The notes under the pieces: generated by a model
Database searches by the model: none
What the model was told of the DNA's origin: nothing
Seen by the model: the letters and a program-made list of their open reading frames with translations, nothing else
Made by a program: the position numbers and the translations under genes
Shown: one piece after another, positions 45,475 through 55,311 of the stretch
Layout: each line of letters opens with the position of its first letter
How positions within the stretch are numbered: the first letter of the stretch is position 1
Assembly: GCA_036268875.1 (NCBI GenBank)
Contig: DATATI010000088.1
Span: 25,039 to 89,038, forward strand
Source of the DNA: Polyangia bacterium
GTDB taxonomy: Bacteria; Myxococcota_A; Polyangia; Fen-1088
Length of the DNA stretch: 64,000 nt
Reading direction: 5' to 3'

Positions 45475-46518
45475 CTAGGAACCGGGCTGGTAGATCTGAT
45501 CAAAGAGGGCGCCGTCGGCGAAGTGCGCCTTGTGCGCCGCCTGCCAGCCGCCGAACACCTGGTCGACGGTGAATAGCTTGGTCTTGGTGAACGCGGCGGC
45601 GTGCTTGCGAGCGACGGCTTCGTTGGTCGGGCGATAGTGGTGCTTGGCGGCGATCTCCTGGGCGGCGTCGGTGAACAGGAACTTTAGATAAGCCTCGGCG
45701 ACGGCACGGGTGCCGTGCTTGTCGATGTTCTGGTCGACGACCGCCACCGGCGGCTCCGCCAGCACACTGATCGGCGGGGTCACCACCTCGTACTTGTCCT
45801 TGCCCAGCTCGTTCACCAGCAGATAGGCCTCGTTCTCCCAGGCCAGAAGCACGTGGCCGATCCCACGCTGCGAAAAGGTGATGGTCGACCCACGCGCCCC
45901 GGAGTCCAGCACCGGGACATTTTTATACAATTCTTTTACGAACTCTTTCGCCTTGGCCTGGTCGTTGTTGTTGGCCTGCAGGGCAGCGCCCCAGGCGGCC
46001 AGATAATTCCAGCGCGCGCCGCCCGACGTCTTGGGGTTGGCGGTGACGACGACAGTGCCGGGCTTGACCAGGTCGTCCCACGATTTGATGCCGCGCGGGT
46101 TGCCTTTGCGCACCACAAAAACCACCGTCGACGAAAATGGTGCGCTGTTGTTGGGTAGACGCTTCTGCCAGCCGGCGGCGATGCGCCCCGATTTCTCCTG
46201 GATGGCGTCAATGTCGTAAGCCAAGGCCAGCGTGACGACGTCCGCGTCGAGGCCGTCGATCACCGACCGGGCCTGCTTGCCGGAGCCGCCGTGTGATTGG
46301 TTGATGGTGATCGTCTGGCCGGTCTTCGCCTGCCAATCCTTGGCGAACGCCGGGTTGATCTCTTGATAAAGCTCGCGCGTCGGATCGTACGAGACGTTGA
46401 GCAGCTTGGTCTCCGCGCGCGCGGTCCGCGGGGCGGTCGCAGACAGCGCGGCGGCAAACAGGACAGCGGCAACTGGGCGAACGAAAGGCGACCGTAGATG
46501 ACGGATGAGCGTGGTCAT
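45475..46518 (-). CDS. sbp: Sulfate-binding periplasmic protein
   Basis: The 347-residue protein has a signal peptide ending near PRTARAET and the sulfate-binding family pattern: [60 protein letters not shown] and [13 protein letters not shown]. The Ser and His-Gly-Gly segments form the anion pocket. It hands sulfate to CysT/CysW. ATG 46518 with GAGGTG upstream. A 12-base palindrome (46554-46565) lies in its leader. Confidence 0.95.
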   Translation of the reverse strand: MTTLIRHLRSPFVRPVAAVLFAAALSATAPRTARAETKLLNVSYDPTRELYQEINPAFAKDWQAKTGQTITINQSHGGSGKQARSVIDGLDADVVTLALAYDIDAIQEKSGRIAAGWQKRLPNNSAPFSSTVVFVVRKGNPRGIKSWDDLVKPGTVVVTANPKTSGGARWNYLAAWGAALQANNNDQAKAKEFVKELYKNVPVLDSGARGSTITFSQRGIGHVLLAWENEAYLLVNELGKDKYEVVTPPISVLAEPPVAVVDQNIDKHGTRAVAEAYLKFLFTDAAQEIAAKHHYRPTNEAVARKHAAAFTKTKLFTVDQVFGGWQAAHKAHFADGALFDQIYQPGS

Positions 46519-46553
46519 GAAACACCTCGGGGAATGGGAAAGACGTGATGTAT

Positions 46554-46565
46554 CGAACTAGTTCG
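46554..46565. promoter_or_regulatory. Candidate operator of the sulfate-uptake operon
   Basis: CGAACTAGTTCG is a perfect 12-base palindrome 36 bases upstream of the sulfate-binding protein start, between the Rrf2 gene and the transport operon. Its place suits a repressor site for the Rrf2 protein or another regulator. Confidence 0.45.
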
Positions 46566-46589
46566 GACAGCTCATCGCGATTCCCCTCT

Positions 46590-47042
46590 TCAAATGCTGT
46601 AGGCCACGGCGGTGACTGCGCGCAGGCTGGCGTGCGCCACGCGCTGCTGCACGCTGGCCAGGGTTGTTCCGTCCAAAACTTTGGCGATGGCGTCGCGCAC
46701 TTCTTTCATCACGAGGTGCGTACCGCAGGTCTCTTCGCTGGGGCAGGTTTCGCACCGAACATAGGCGCGTTCGCTGACGCACGGGATGGGAGCCAGGGGG
46801 CCATCGATGGCGCGCATGACCTGGCCGATGGTGATCTCGGTGGGCGGCTTGGCCAGCGCGTAGCCGCCGCCTTTTCCTTTCTTGCTTTGCAGAAGGCCGG
46901 CGTTCCGGAGCTCGAGAAGGATGGCTTCAAGAAATTTGCGCGGGATACGCTGGCGCTCGGCCAGGTCGGCGATCAGCACCGGCGATCGGTTTTCGTCGTC
47001 TGCTAGCGCATAAAGCGCCCGAAGGGCATAGCGAGCCTTCAT
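46590..47042 (-). CDS. Rrf2-family transcription regulator with Fe-S-type cysteines
   Basis: The 150-residue protein starts at the second Met (47042), the usual MKARYALRALYALA opening. The winged helix (about 20-80) includes IPRKFLEAILLELRNAGLLQ and KKGKGGGYALAKPP. A Cys-rich loop follows: C88, C97, C100, C106 and H109, where CPSEETCGTH matches the CX5CX2H end of IscR-type cluster sites. So it may sense iron-sulfur status or thiols. Its position ahead of the sulfate/cysteine genes fits a CymR/CysR-like role in sulfur control. It has its own promoter upstream. Confidence 0.85.
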   Translation of the reverse strand: MKARYALRALYALADDENRSPVLIADLAERQRIPRKFLEAILLELRNAGLLQSKKGKGGGYALAKPPTEITIGQVMRAIDGPLAPIPCVSERAYVRCETCPSEETCGTHLVMKEVRDAIAKVLDGTTLASVQQRVAHASLRAVTAVAYSI

Positions 47043-47069
47043 GGATACAGTCTGCATTGTCTATATATT

Positions 47070-47103
47070 AAGTAGGGTTATATTGCGGCCGGTCGTCTGT
47101 CAA
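47070..47103 (-). promoter_or_regulatory. Candidate promoter of the Rrf2 gene
   Basis: On the minus strand a perfect TTGACA (47098-47103) is followed 15 bases later by TATAAC (47077-47082), about 30 bases before the Rrf2 start. The AT-rich CCTACTTAATATATAGACA region after it could hold the repressor's own site. The 15-base spacer is shorter than ideal. Confidence 0.5.
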
Positions 47104-47125
47104 TGGTTTTGGCTAAGTAAGGCCG

Positions 47126-48004
47126 TCAGCTGCTGGCGGCGCGCCGAAAGACGAAGCCGTTCACCAGGAAGGTCCGCGCCTGCACAGCCCGCCACAACCA
47201 GGGATCGATCGTTTGAACGTCCATGACTTGCCGGGACAGAACCGCGTCTCGTCTCAATAACCGGGACAGCGCCAGCGGGCTGACCCCTTTGAAGTGATTG
47301 CCTGTGCGCACCAGTTCGGCGACCAGTTCCCTCAAATCACGGCCAGGGGTCAGTTCATCTAGAGGATACGTATCGGTCGAGACCAGGTCGGTGACGAACA
47401 GTCCTCGTCCTTCAGTGGCCAGCAGCCCAGCCAGGACCCGTAGGTGCACGACGGCGGCGGCGGTGTGCGCGTCGCCGAGGTTCGGATGTTGCGGCCCGAG
47501 GATCGACGTGATGCCGTGGCCGATCTGGGTCAGCACGCAACAGGAAGCCACGACACTGAACGATCCAGGCAACCCAGCGACGATCGTCTGCACCGCGGGG
47601 GCGATCGCTGCTTCAACACGGGCCAGCGTGGGCGGCTTTTTTTGCCAACGTTCGGTCTCGCGAAGCAGCCCGCCAAGGTCCACTGGGCCGTGCAGGTGCA
47701 GCCGGGCGCGGACTTCATCGGGCTGGCGCTTCTCAGCCCGGGAGAGGGCAGTGGCGTCCAGATCGACCAGATGGATGGCGTCGAAATGTCGGGCAAGCGC
47801 TACCAGATCGACGTCGTTGCAGTTTCCCGCTCCCAGCAAGCAGAGCCGTCCACCGCTGTCGGGCGCCAGCGCGATCACTGCATCCATTAGATGACGGCGG
47901 TGCTCGGAATAACGCTCCGCATTGCCATCGGTTCGTTCGTTGATCCCGGTCTGGGCGCGCAGGACCGCCCGGTATCCCGAATCCGCGTTGTGCGGCTTGA
48001 CCAA
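47126..48004 (-). CDS. SAM-dependent methyltransferase-like protein
   Basis: The 292-residue protein has a class I methyltransferase-like nucleotide motif, RLCLLGAGNCNDVDLVALAR followed by AIHLVDLDATALSRAE, and a later VVASCCVLTQIGHGI segment that would be motif IV/V. The front half is helical. The catalytic partner and substrate are unknown. TTG at 48004 is the only start that keeps the N-terminal part; ATG 47887 would cut it to about 250 residues. It is upstream of the Rrf2 gene on the same strand but the latter has its own promoter. Confidence 0.7.
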   Translation of the reverse strand: MVKPHNADSGYRAVLRAQTGINERTDGNAERYSEHRRHLMDAVIALAPDSGGRLCLLGAGNCNDVDLVALARHFDAIHLVDLDATALSRAEKRQPDEVRARLHLHGPVDLGGLLRETERWQKKPPTLARVEAAIAPAVQTIVAGLPGSFSVVASCCVLTQIGHGITSILGPQHPNLGDAHTAAAVVHLRVLAGLLATEGRGLFVTDLVSTDTYPLDELTPGRDLRELVAELVRTGNHFKGVSPLALSRLLRRDAVLSRQVMDVQTIDPWLWRAVQARTFLVNGFVFRRAASS

Positions 48005-48260
48005 TACCGCCCAAAACTAGCACGAGGCTTGGCTAGCGCATCTATATCCCTGAGTTTTCGCGCCCTTCCGGGCTGTCAAGAGCCGTCGGCGGCTGACGCA
48101 ACGTGATGGTCTCACTGGCGTTTTCCCCCAGTTGTGATCGATCGGTCTGGCCGGGATCGACTACAGTACGCACTCAGCTCTGGCGAGTGGTGGTCGTGGT
48201 CCCATGGGGTCGGGTTGGGTTTGCAAGATCGCTGAAATCCATTTGCGATAGGTGGTCCCC

Positions 48261-50069
48261 ATGAACGCAGTTTCCGCGCTTCGGACACCAGGTGAACACG
48301 ATCGGTCGAGACGCGCCCCGCGGGTTGGCGGGATGGTTGGCGCGACGGCCTGGTTGTCGTTGTGCCTGGCCTTGTCGTCGTGCACCGGCGTGGTCGGTCA
48401 GCCTGGAACCGGCGATCCGACGACCCCCGGTATGGGATCCGGAAACAGCGGTGGCGGAATGAAACCGGGCACCGGGATGACCCCACCCGTGAACATTCCG
48501 ATCAGCGCCAGCGGTCCCATCACCAGCGTTCCCACCGACAGCACTCGATTCCCCCGCCTGACCCACGCTCAATGGGAGAACACCACGCGCGACCTGCTCC
48601 GCATGGCATCAGTGTCCGGGCTGTCCAGCACCTTCGTCGCCGAGCCTTTGCAGAGCGCCTTCAACAACAACGGCAGCGTCCTCAGCGTCGATCAGGATAT
48701 GCGCGAGGACTATCAGGGCGCGGCCGAGACTCTGGCCCACAAGGTGGCTTCCACGCCCGCGCTGTTGACCGCGCTGACCCCGGCGTCGCCCACCGACACC
48801 GCCGGCAAGATGAACGCGTTCCTGAAGACGTTCGGCACGCGCGCCTTCCGCCGTCCCATGACCGACGCAGAGGTCAGCCGCTACGCGGTTTTGTTCGCCA
48901 AGGGAGCCATGCTGATCGCCAGCGGCAATGACTTTGCCGATGGTGTCGAGCTGACGGTCAGTGCGTTCTTGCAGTCGCCGGATTTCCTTTATCGGGTGGA
49001 GACCAGCAGCGCCGTGGTCGGCGGCAAGGTGCCGTTGAACGACTACGAGATCGCCTCGCGCCTGTCCTTCGGCCTGACGAATTCGATGCCCGACGACATA
49101 CTGATGGCGGCGGCCGATGCGAAGAAGTTGACCACGCACGACGGCCTCGTGGCGGAGGCCAATCGCTTGATCGCCACGCCGGCGGTGCAGGCGGCGGTTG
49201 GCGATTTCCAGACCCAGCTCATGCACATGGCGGACTATGATTCGATCACCCGTGACGCCACCCAGGCGCCGCTGCTGCAGGCGGGCGCGGGCGCCGACCT
49301 TCGTCAGGAAGCGTTGTCGTTCATGACCGACGTGGTCTTCAATCAGGGCAAGGGCCTGAACGAACTTTTGACCTCGTCGTACACCTTCGCCAACAGCCGG
49401 GTCGCCCAGCTTTACGGTCTCCCCGCGACCACGCCGGCAGCCGGCAAGCCCGATCCGTTCGTGAAGGTCCAGCTGGATCCGACCCAGCGGGCCGGCATCC
49501 TGACCCAGATGGGCTTCCTGGTGGCGAACGGCGTCGGCGGGACGCCGAACATCATCATCCGCGGCGTTCACATGGTGCGCGACATCCTCTGTCTGCCTTT
49601 GCCGCCGCCGCCGAACATGGTGCCAGCCCTGCCGGCCATCGCGCCGAACTCGACCAACCGCAAGCGCGTCGAGGAGCTGACCATGAATGCGCCGTGCAAT
49701 ACCTGCCACACGGCGATCATCAACCCGCTTGGTTTCGCCTTCGAGAACCTGGACGGGCTCGGCAAGTGGCGCACGCAAGAGACGAATGGCCAGCCCATCG
49801 ACGCAACCGGGTCGTACACGCTGGACAGCAAGTCGTTCAACTTCGACGGGCCGGTCAGCCTGGTGAAGAACATGGCTGCCAGCAACCAGGCGCACGACTG
49901 CTTCTCCGCGCATCTGATCGAATACCTCTACGGCCGGGACACCGACACCAGCGACGCTGACAAGAACCTGATCCAGCAAGCCGGTATGCGGTCGCAGAAC
50001 AACACCTCGGTCAAGGACCTGATGGTGGAGCTGGTCTCGACCGAATCCTTCACCACTCGGCTGCCCTAA
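48261..50069 (+). CDS. DUF1592/DUF1588-type lipoprotein with CXXCH motif
   Basis: From ATG 48261 the 602-residue protein has a lipobox (LALSSC, Cys about 38), a Gly/Thr/Pro-rich linker, and the multi-domain plan of planctomycete/myxobacterial DUF1587-DUF1592-DUF1588-DUF1585 proteins: FPRLTHAQWENTTRDLL, FGTRAFRRPMTDAEVSRYAV, SAFLQSPDFLYRVE, QRAGILTQMGFLVANG, and the heme-like CNTCHTAINPLGF-type segment NAPCNTCHTAIINPLGFAFE. The terminal part ends YGRDTDTSDADKNLIQ. It is likely exported and redox related. It is followed 11 bases later by the DUF1552 gene. Confidence 0.85.
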   Translation: MNAVSALRTPGEHDRSRRAPRVGGMVGATAWLSLCLALSSCTGVVGQPGTGDPTTPGMGSGNSGGGMKPGTGMTPPVNIPISASGPITSVPTDSTRFPRLTHAQWENTTRDLLRMASVSGLSSTFVAEPLQSAFNNNGSVLSVDQDMREDYQGAAETLAHKVASTPALLTALTPASPTDTAGKMNAFLKTFGTRAFRRPMTDAEVSRYAVLFAKGAMLIASGNDFADGVELTVSAFLQSPDFLYRVETSSAVVGGKVPLNDYEIASRLSFGLTNSMPDDILMAAADAKKLTTHDGLVAEANRLIATPAVQAAVGDFQTQLMHMADYDSITRDATQAPLLQAGAGADLRQEALSFMTDVVFNQGKGLNELLTSSYTFANSRVAQLYGLPATTPAAGKPDPFVKVQLDPTQRAGILTQMGFLVANGVGGTPNIIIRGVHMVRDILCLPLPPPPNMVPALPAIAPNSTNRKRVEELTMNAPCNTCHTAIINPLGFAFENLDGLGKWRTQETNGQPIDATGSYTLDSKSFNFDGPVSLVKNMAASNQAHDCFSAHLIEYLYGRDTDTSDADKNLIQQAGMRSQNNTSVKDLMVELVSTESFTTRLP

Positions 50070-50080
50070 GGAGTTCGCAC

Positions 50081-51484
50081 ATGTTGAAAAAGCAATTCGG
50101 TCGACGGCGATTTCTCCGGGGCGTGGGTGGAACGGTTCTGGGTTTGCCCGCGCTTGATGTCCTTCTTCCCCGTGGGGCGCGCGCGGCTGCCGCGGCGCCC
50201 AAGATTTACTCGGCCATCATGATGCAGCAGAACGGATCCATCCAGGGCCACTCTGGTGATCCGGATCTGTATTGGCCGAAGGCTTTGGGCGCGATCAGCG
50301 ACGCCAACATGATGGGCACCGACGCAGGCCAAACCACCAGCGAGCTGGCCGGTTACGCCTCGAAGCTGATCTTCCTGCGCGGTCAGAACTTCAAGTTTTC
50401 GAATAACCACGACGGCGGTCCCATCGCGTGCACCTGCGCGTCCCCGGTCACGGGGCCGAGCCCTAAACAATTGCCGGGCATTGCATCGGCCGATTACTTC
50501 ATTGCTCAAGCCATGACCCCGGGCGTTGAGCCGCTGACGTTGTACGCAGGCAAGAAGGGCACCTATCGCGACGATGCCATGTCGTTCTCGACGGGTGGCA
50601 AGCTGCGCGTCGGCGACAACAGCCCGTGGAATGTCTACCAGCGCATGATCGGCATGGCGGGTACCGCCGGCCCGACGACGACGGTGGATCCCGGCCTGGC
50701 GGCCAAAATGGCGGCGCGCCGACTGTCGGTGAACGACCTCATCCGTTCGGATCTGGGTGACCTGCTGGCGCGGACGGATCTTAGCCAGGCGGATCGCGAT
50801 CGGTTGGACATGCACCTGACCAACATCCGCGAGATGGAAATCAACATGACCACCACGTTGGGTCCGATGGTCGACGTGCCCGGCATGATGGCGGTCAAGG
50901 GCGCCGAGACCACCGACGACAACATGATCAAGGTCGTGCAGTTCCAACTGGACCTCATTGTCTTTGCCTTCGCCACCGACCTGGTGCGGACGGCGACGCT
51001 GCAGGTGGGCGGCTGCAACGATCACACGCAGTACACCATCAACGGCGTCAAGCAGCCGCCGTATCACTTCATTTCGCATCGGGTGATGAGCGACGGCGAC
51101 AACGGCGCCACCATCGGGGACGCCATCAACCTGCACCACGAGATCGACAAGATTCACGCGCGGTATTTCAAGCACCTGCTGGACGGAATGTCGGCGTACA
51201 AGCTGCCCACCGGGGGAACCTTGCTGGATTCCAGCGTCAATCTGTGGACCAACTCGATCGCCGACGGTCCGCCCCACGGAGGCAACGACGTGCCACACAC
51301 CCTGGCCGGCGGTGCCGGTGGGTTCCTGAAGACGGGACAGCACATCAAGTCGACCGGCCCCAGCAACCGCGTCCTGAACACCCTTATCAGCGCGTGCGGC
51401 GTGACCAAGGCTGGCGGCGGGCCGGTAGACAACTTCGGCGAGAACAGCGCGGCCGATGGGCTGATCACCGAAGCCATCGCCTAA
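50081..51484 (+). CDS. DUF1552 Tat-exported protein
   Basis: The 467-residue protein starts with a twin-arginine signal, FGRRRFLRGVGGTVLGLPAL, so it is exported folded. Downstream motifs, YSAIMMQQNGSIQGHSGDP, LIFLRGQNFKFSNNHDGGPI and later IHARYFKHLLDGM, are typical of DUF1552, a family almost always encoded next to DUF1592 proteins, as here. AAGGAG lies eight bases before the ATG. The biochemical role is unknown; a sulfatase/phosphatase-like fold has been proposed for related proteins, but I cannot verify it here. Confidence 0.88.
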   Translation: MLKKQFGRRRFLRGVGGTVLGLPALDVLLPRGARAAAAAPKIYSAIMMQQNGSIQGHSGDPDLYWPKALGAISDANMMGTDAGQTTSELAGYASKLIFLRGQNFKFSNNHDGGPIACTCASPVTGPSPKQLPGIASADYFIAQAMTPGVEPLTLYAGKKGTYRDDAMSFSTGGKLRVGDNSPWNVYQRMIGMAGTAGPTTTVDPGLAAKMAARRLSVNDLIRSDLGDLLARTDLSQADRDRLDMHLTNIREMEINMTTTLGPMVDVPGMMAVKGAETTDDNMIKVVQFQLDLIVFAFATDLVRTATLQVGGCNDHTQYTINGVKQPPYHFISHRVMSDGDNGATIGDAINLHHEIDKIHARYFKHLLDGMSAYKLPTGGTLLDSSVNLWTNSIADGPPHGGNDVPHTLAGGAGGFLKTGQHIKSTGPSNRVLNTLISACGVTKAGGGPVDNFGENSAADGLITEAIA

Positions 51485-51580
51485 CCCTGCGAAATTCGAC
51501 GGGCGCCGCTGATAGGAGGTGTCCGTCTGCGCTCGTGACGGAAACCGCCCCGTGCGGTCACTCAATCAGCGAGGGGTCTG

Positions 51581-52558
51581 ATGAGAAACACTGTCACGGG
51601 TGTGGTGCGCTTGATGTCTGTTGGGTTTTTGTTGGTTGGCTGCGGCGCGGCAGGTGTGAAGTCGGCTGCCGGCTCAGGGTCAGGCGGAAGCGCTGGCGGC
51701 GGGACGGGGGGCGTGCCAGCCGGCGGCACCGGCGGAACGATGACCCTCGCCGACGGCGGCGTCTCGCCGCCGTCGGGTTTCACCATGACCGAGGCTGGCG
51801 GGTACAAGCTGGGCGACCCGGTTACCAACGACAGCGCGACGACGGGTAACACGTCGGGCGGCCAAACCTGCAACACGGTGGTGGGCGTCGTGCGTGACTT
51901 CAAGGGCGTCAACGAGCCAGGCGGTCATCCCGATTTTGAAGCGTTCGAAGGGCGCGGCCCGACCAAGGGCTTGGTGGCAACCGATCTGGGCCCCGACCAC
52001 AAGCCGGTGTACGCCTCGCAGTGTGAAGCCGGTGCCGCGGTCAGTGCCACCTGTCCGTCCGGGCAGATGACCACCACCAAGGCCAACTTCGACCAGTGGT
52101 ATCGCAACGTCGACGGGGTGAACAAAGCTTTCAAGGTTGAATTCTTGCTAGCCCCCGGTGCGGGCGGCGTGGCGACGTTCAACAGCCAGCACTTCTTTCC
52201 GCTGGGGATGGCCGGTTGGGGGGATTCGGGCAAGGACGACACCGGAGCGCCGCAAAATTTCGGCTTCACCACCGAGCTGCACATCACCTTTAAATACCAG
52301 GGCGGCGAGCATTTCACCTTCACCGGCGACGACGACCTGTGGGTGTTCATCAACGGCAAGCTGGCCATGGATCTGGGCGGCCTGCATTTTCCCGAAACCG
52401 GCACCATCGATCTGGATCAGATGGCCAGCGTCTTTGGGATCGCCAAGGGAACGATTTACCCGCTGGATCTTTTCCACGCCGAACGTCACAGCGTCGGGTC
52501 GGACTTTCGGTTGGATACCGACTTTGCGTTCGTGAACTGCGGGATGGTTATTCCTTAG
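51581..52558 (+). CDS. Fibro-slime domain lipoprotein
   Basis: The 325-residue protein has a lipobox (FLLVGC), a Gly/Ser/Thr-rich linker and a C-terminal domain with the fibro-slime/PA14-type pattern: [70 protein letters not shown] and a final [20 protein letters not shown]14-like domains bind carbohydrates or act in surface adhesion. It stands 97 bases after the DUF1552 gene, with GAGGGG before ATG 51581, so it may share their transcript. Confidence 0.85.
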   Translation: MRNTVTGVVRLMSVGFLLVGCGAAGVKSAAGSGSGGSAGGGTGGVPAGGTGGTMTLADGGVSPPSGFTMTEAGGYKLGDPVTNDSATTGNTSGGQTCNTVVGVVRDFKGVNEPGGHPDFEAFEGRGPTKGLVATDLGPDHKPVYASQCEAGAAVSATCPSGQMTTTKANFDQWYRNVDGVNKAFKVEFLLAPGAGGVATFNSQHFFPLGMAGWGDSGKDDTGAPQNFGFTTELHITFKYQGGEHFTFTGDDDLWVFINGKLAMDLGGLHFPETGTIDLDQMASVFGIAKGTIYPLDLFHAERHSVGSDFRLDTDFAFVNCGMVIP

Positions 52559-52586
52559 CGCCGCCCCGCGCCAACGCTGATGATCG

Positions 52587-53897
52587 CTATGGGAAGATGC
52601 CGCGCTCCGCATACGCGCGGCCGATGCGTTCAAGCGCGATTCCCATCGCGGCCATGCGCCAGTCGCAGCGTTTCTGCGCGGCGTATTCGGTGACTGCCAG
52701 ATAAGTGCGCTTCATGCGCTTGGCCAGACGCTCTTCGACTTCTTCCAGCTCCCAGCGTTCCGACCGCTTGTTTTGCAGCCATTCATAGTAGCTGACCACC
52801 ACGCCGCCCGAGTTGGCCAGGATGTCCGGGATGAGATCGATGCCCTTGCTTTGCAAGATCGGCTCGGCGGCGGTTTCGGTGGGGCCGTTGGCCCCTTCGA
52901 CGATCAATTTGACGTTCAGGGCACGCGCCTCGGGGATGCCGATCTCCAGCTCCAGCGCCGCCGGGATGAAGATGTCGGCGGTGGTGGCGAAGAACTCCTC
53001 GCGGGCGATCGCCCGGCAGTTGGGATAGCCGGCGACCGAACCCGTGCGGGCGACATACTCGGCCAGCTTGTATGGGTTGATGCCGTCCGCGTTGGCGATG
53101 TAGCCCTTCCAGTCGCCGGTGGCGATCATGGTCGCGCCGGTGCGAGCGAGAATCTTCGCCGCGTTCGAGCCGACGTTGCCGAAGCCCTGCACGGTGTAGC
53201 TGGCGCCGTTCAGATCAAAACGCCGGTCGCGCGCCCATTCGGTGATGCAGTGAACGATGCCCTGGCCGGTGGCCGATTCGCGCCCGTGCGAGCCGCCCGA
53301 GGCCAGGGTCTTGCCGGTGACGACGCGGCGGTTGGCGTTCTTGTCGGTGAACCCGACGACGTTCATGTACGTGTCCATCATCCAGACCATGGTCTGGCCG
53401 TTGGTGCCGACGTCGGGCGCCGGGATGTCGTATTCGGGGCCGATGTTGGCGCCCAGCGAGTGGGTAAAGCGCCGGGTGATGCGCTCGAGCTCGGCCGACG
53501 AGTGCATGCGCGGCATGAACTTGATGCCGCCCTTGCCGCCGCCGAAGGGGATGTCGTGCAGGGCGCATTTGTACGTCATCCACGAGGCCAGCGCTTTCAC
53601 CTCGTCCAGCGAGACCAGCTCGTGGTATCGAATGCCACCCTTGTACGGTCCCAGAATGTTGCTGTGTTGGACCCGATAGCCCTTGAACATCTTGTACTCT
53701 CCGTTGTCCATGCGGACCGGAAAGTTGGTGATGAGCTCGTTCTTGGGTTGCGAGAGGATGTCGCGCACCGTGGGATCGAGGTTGCAAACCTTGGCGGCGC
53801 GATCCAGTTGTTCCAGCGCAACCAAAAACGGATTCGGTTTGCTGGTGGGTGGGGCGGTGACGGGGGCGGCGCTGGCGACGCGAGTCTGCTCGGACAT
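52587..53897 (-). CDS. gdhA: Glutamate (Glu/Leu/Phe/Val) dehydrogenase
   Basis: The 436-residue enzyme has the catalytic region GPYKGGIRYH, WMTYKCALHDIPFGGGKGGI (Lys110 and Lys122), the ANIGPEYDIPAPDVGTN loop and the Rossmann motif VQGFGNVGSNAA. It interconverts glutamate and 2-oxoglutarate with ammonia. Length fits the hexameric NAD(P) form; the cofactor choice is not clear. ATG 53897. It is divergent from rsmB by about 27 bases. Confidence 0.93.
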   Translation of the reverse strand: MSEQTRVASAAPVTAPPTSKPNPFLVALEQLDRAAKVCNLDPTVRDILSQPKNELITNFPVRMDNGEYKMFKGYRVQHSNILGPYKGGIRYHELVSLDEVKALASWMTYKCALHDIPFGGGKGGIKFMPRMHSSAELERITRRFTHSLGANIGPEYDIPAPDVGTNGQTMVWMMDTYMNVVGFTDKNANRRVVTGKTLASGGSHGRESATGQGIVHCITEWARDRRFDLNGASYTVQGFGNVGSNAAKILARTGATMIATGDWKGYIANADGINPYKLAEYVARTGSVAGYPNCRAIAREEFFATTADIFIPAALELEIGIPEARALNVKLIVEGANGPTETAAEPILQSKGIDLIPDILANSGGVVVSYYEWLQNKRSERWELEEVEERLAKRMKRTYLAVTEYAAQKRCDWRMAAMGIALERIGRAYAERGIFP

Positions 53898-53924
53898 GTG
53901 ATTTCAGAATAGCAGGTGAGCGCG

Positions 53925-55292
53925 ATGCAAACGAAATTCCCTCGACTGTCATCCGGTGCGCGCGCTCTGACGCTGGAGATCGCGGCCGAGTGTCGCGCCG
54001 AATGGGGGTTCGCCTCCGACATCCTCGCGCGTGCCTTTCGCGCCCACCGCGAACTGGCCAGCGGCGACCGGCGCCGCGTGGCCGAGACGGTGTACGGTTT
54101 GATCCGCTGGGACCGCCGTCTGGACGCCATCGTGGCCGAGAGCCTGGGTACGGGTGGCGGCGGTGGCGCTACCGCTGGCGAGACCTTCACCGCGGGCGAG
54201 CTGTCACCGGTGGTCCGCGATCAGCTCAAGCTGCTGATCTACGAGATTCGAGAGGGACTTTCTGTCGACGTCGCGCAAGCAGAAGCCGCGGCCCTGGTAC
54301 GCGGGCGCATCGATCTGACCGGCGCAGGCGGGGACGATGCGGGGCTCGGCCATCGCAAGGGGCTTGAACGCGCGGCGGTACGCCTGTCGTATCCGACCTG
54401 GATGATCGAGCGCTTCGTCAACGATCTGGGGATGGACAGCGGCCTGGCGTTGGCCGACGCCATGAACCGGCGCGCCCCGATGGCGGTGCGGGCCAACACC
54501 GTGCGCATCGATCGCGACGGCCTGATCGCGCGCCTGGCGGAAGAAAACGTCGTCGGGCGGGCGTCGACGCTGGCCCCGGCCGGGGTGGTGCTGGAGACGC
54601 GGGTCAACGCCTTCGGCCTCTCGGCTTTCCGCGACGGCCTGTTCGAGGTGATGGACGAAGGCAGCCAGCTCGTCGCCGAGCTGGTGGCGCCCCCGCCGGG
54701 CGCGCGTGTGCTGGACGCCTGCGCGGGCGCCGGCGGCAAGACGCTGGCGCTGGGTGGGATCATGGGCGGCAAGGGCCGGCTGATGGCCGTCGACGTCGAC
54801 GGCCGCAAACTGGAGGAGCTGCGCCGCCGCGCCCGCCGCGCCGGTCTCAACAGCGTCGAGGCGCGCGCGTTTCCCGACGGGGCGCCCAAAGATCTGCCGC
54901 TGGGATCGTTTCACCGCGTGCTGGTGGACGCCCCTTGTTCGGGCCTGGGCACCTTGCGCCGCAATCCAGAGGCGCGCTGGCGCCTGACCCCCGACGCCGT
55001 GGCGGGATTTCCGGCGCGCCAGGTTTCCCTGCTGGTGACCTACGCGCCTTTCTGCGCGGTGGGCGGCCGTTTGATCTACGCCACCTGCACGGTGCTGGAA
55101 GACGAGAACGAACGGGTGATCGAACGATTCCTGTCCGAGCGCGATGATTTTGTGCGCGTCTCTGTCAAAGAGATCTGGGGCAAAGAACGCGTGGCCGAGC
55201 TGGGCGGCGGCGACGGACAGGTGCTGCGTCTTTATCCTCACGTCACGGATACCGACGGATTCTTCGCGACGGTGCTGCGCCGCGTGCGCTGA
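53925..55292 (+). CDS. rsmB: 16S rRNA m5C methyltransferase RsmB-like
   Basis: From ATG 53925 (a GTG three codons earlier is possible) the 455-residue protein has an N-terminal NusB-like helical domain, then the RsmB methyltransferase core: VLDACAGAGGKTLALGGIMG, MAVDVDGRKLEELRRRARRA, VDAPCSGLGTLRRNPEARWR (motif IV Cys), and LIYATCTVLEDENE (motif VI Cys nucleophile). It methylates a cytosine of 16S rRNA. It is followed 19 bases later by the DUF4105 gene. Confidence 0.92.
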   Translation: MQTKFPRLSSGARALTLEIAAECRAEWGFASDILARAFRAHRELASGDRRRVAETVYGLIRWDRRLDAIVAESLGTGGGGGATAGETFTAGELSPVVRDQLKLLIYEIREGLSVDVAQAEAAALVRGRIDLTGAGGDDAGLGHRKGLERAAVRLSYPTWMIERFVNDLGMDSGLALADAMNRRAPMAVRANTVRIDRDGLIARLAEENVVGRASTLAPAGVVLETRVNAFGLSAFRDGLFEVMDEGSQLVAELVAPPPGARVLDACAGAGGKTLALGGIMGGKGRLMAVDVDGRKLEELRRRARRAGLNSVEARAFPDGAPKDLPLGSFHRVLVDAPCSGLGTLRRNPEARWRLTPDAVAGFPARQVSLLVTYAPFCAVGGRLIYATCTVLEDENERVIERFLSERDDFVRVSVKEIWGKERVAELGGGDGQVLRLYPHVTDTDGFFATVLRRVR

Positions 55293-55311
55293 TGCGATAG
55301 GCTTTCTGCCG

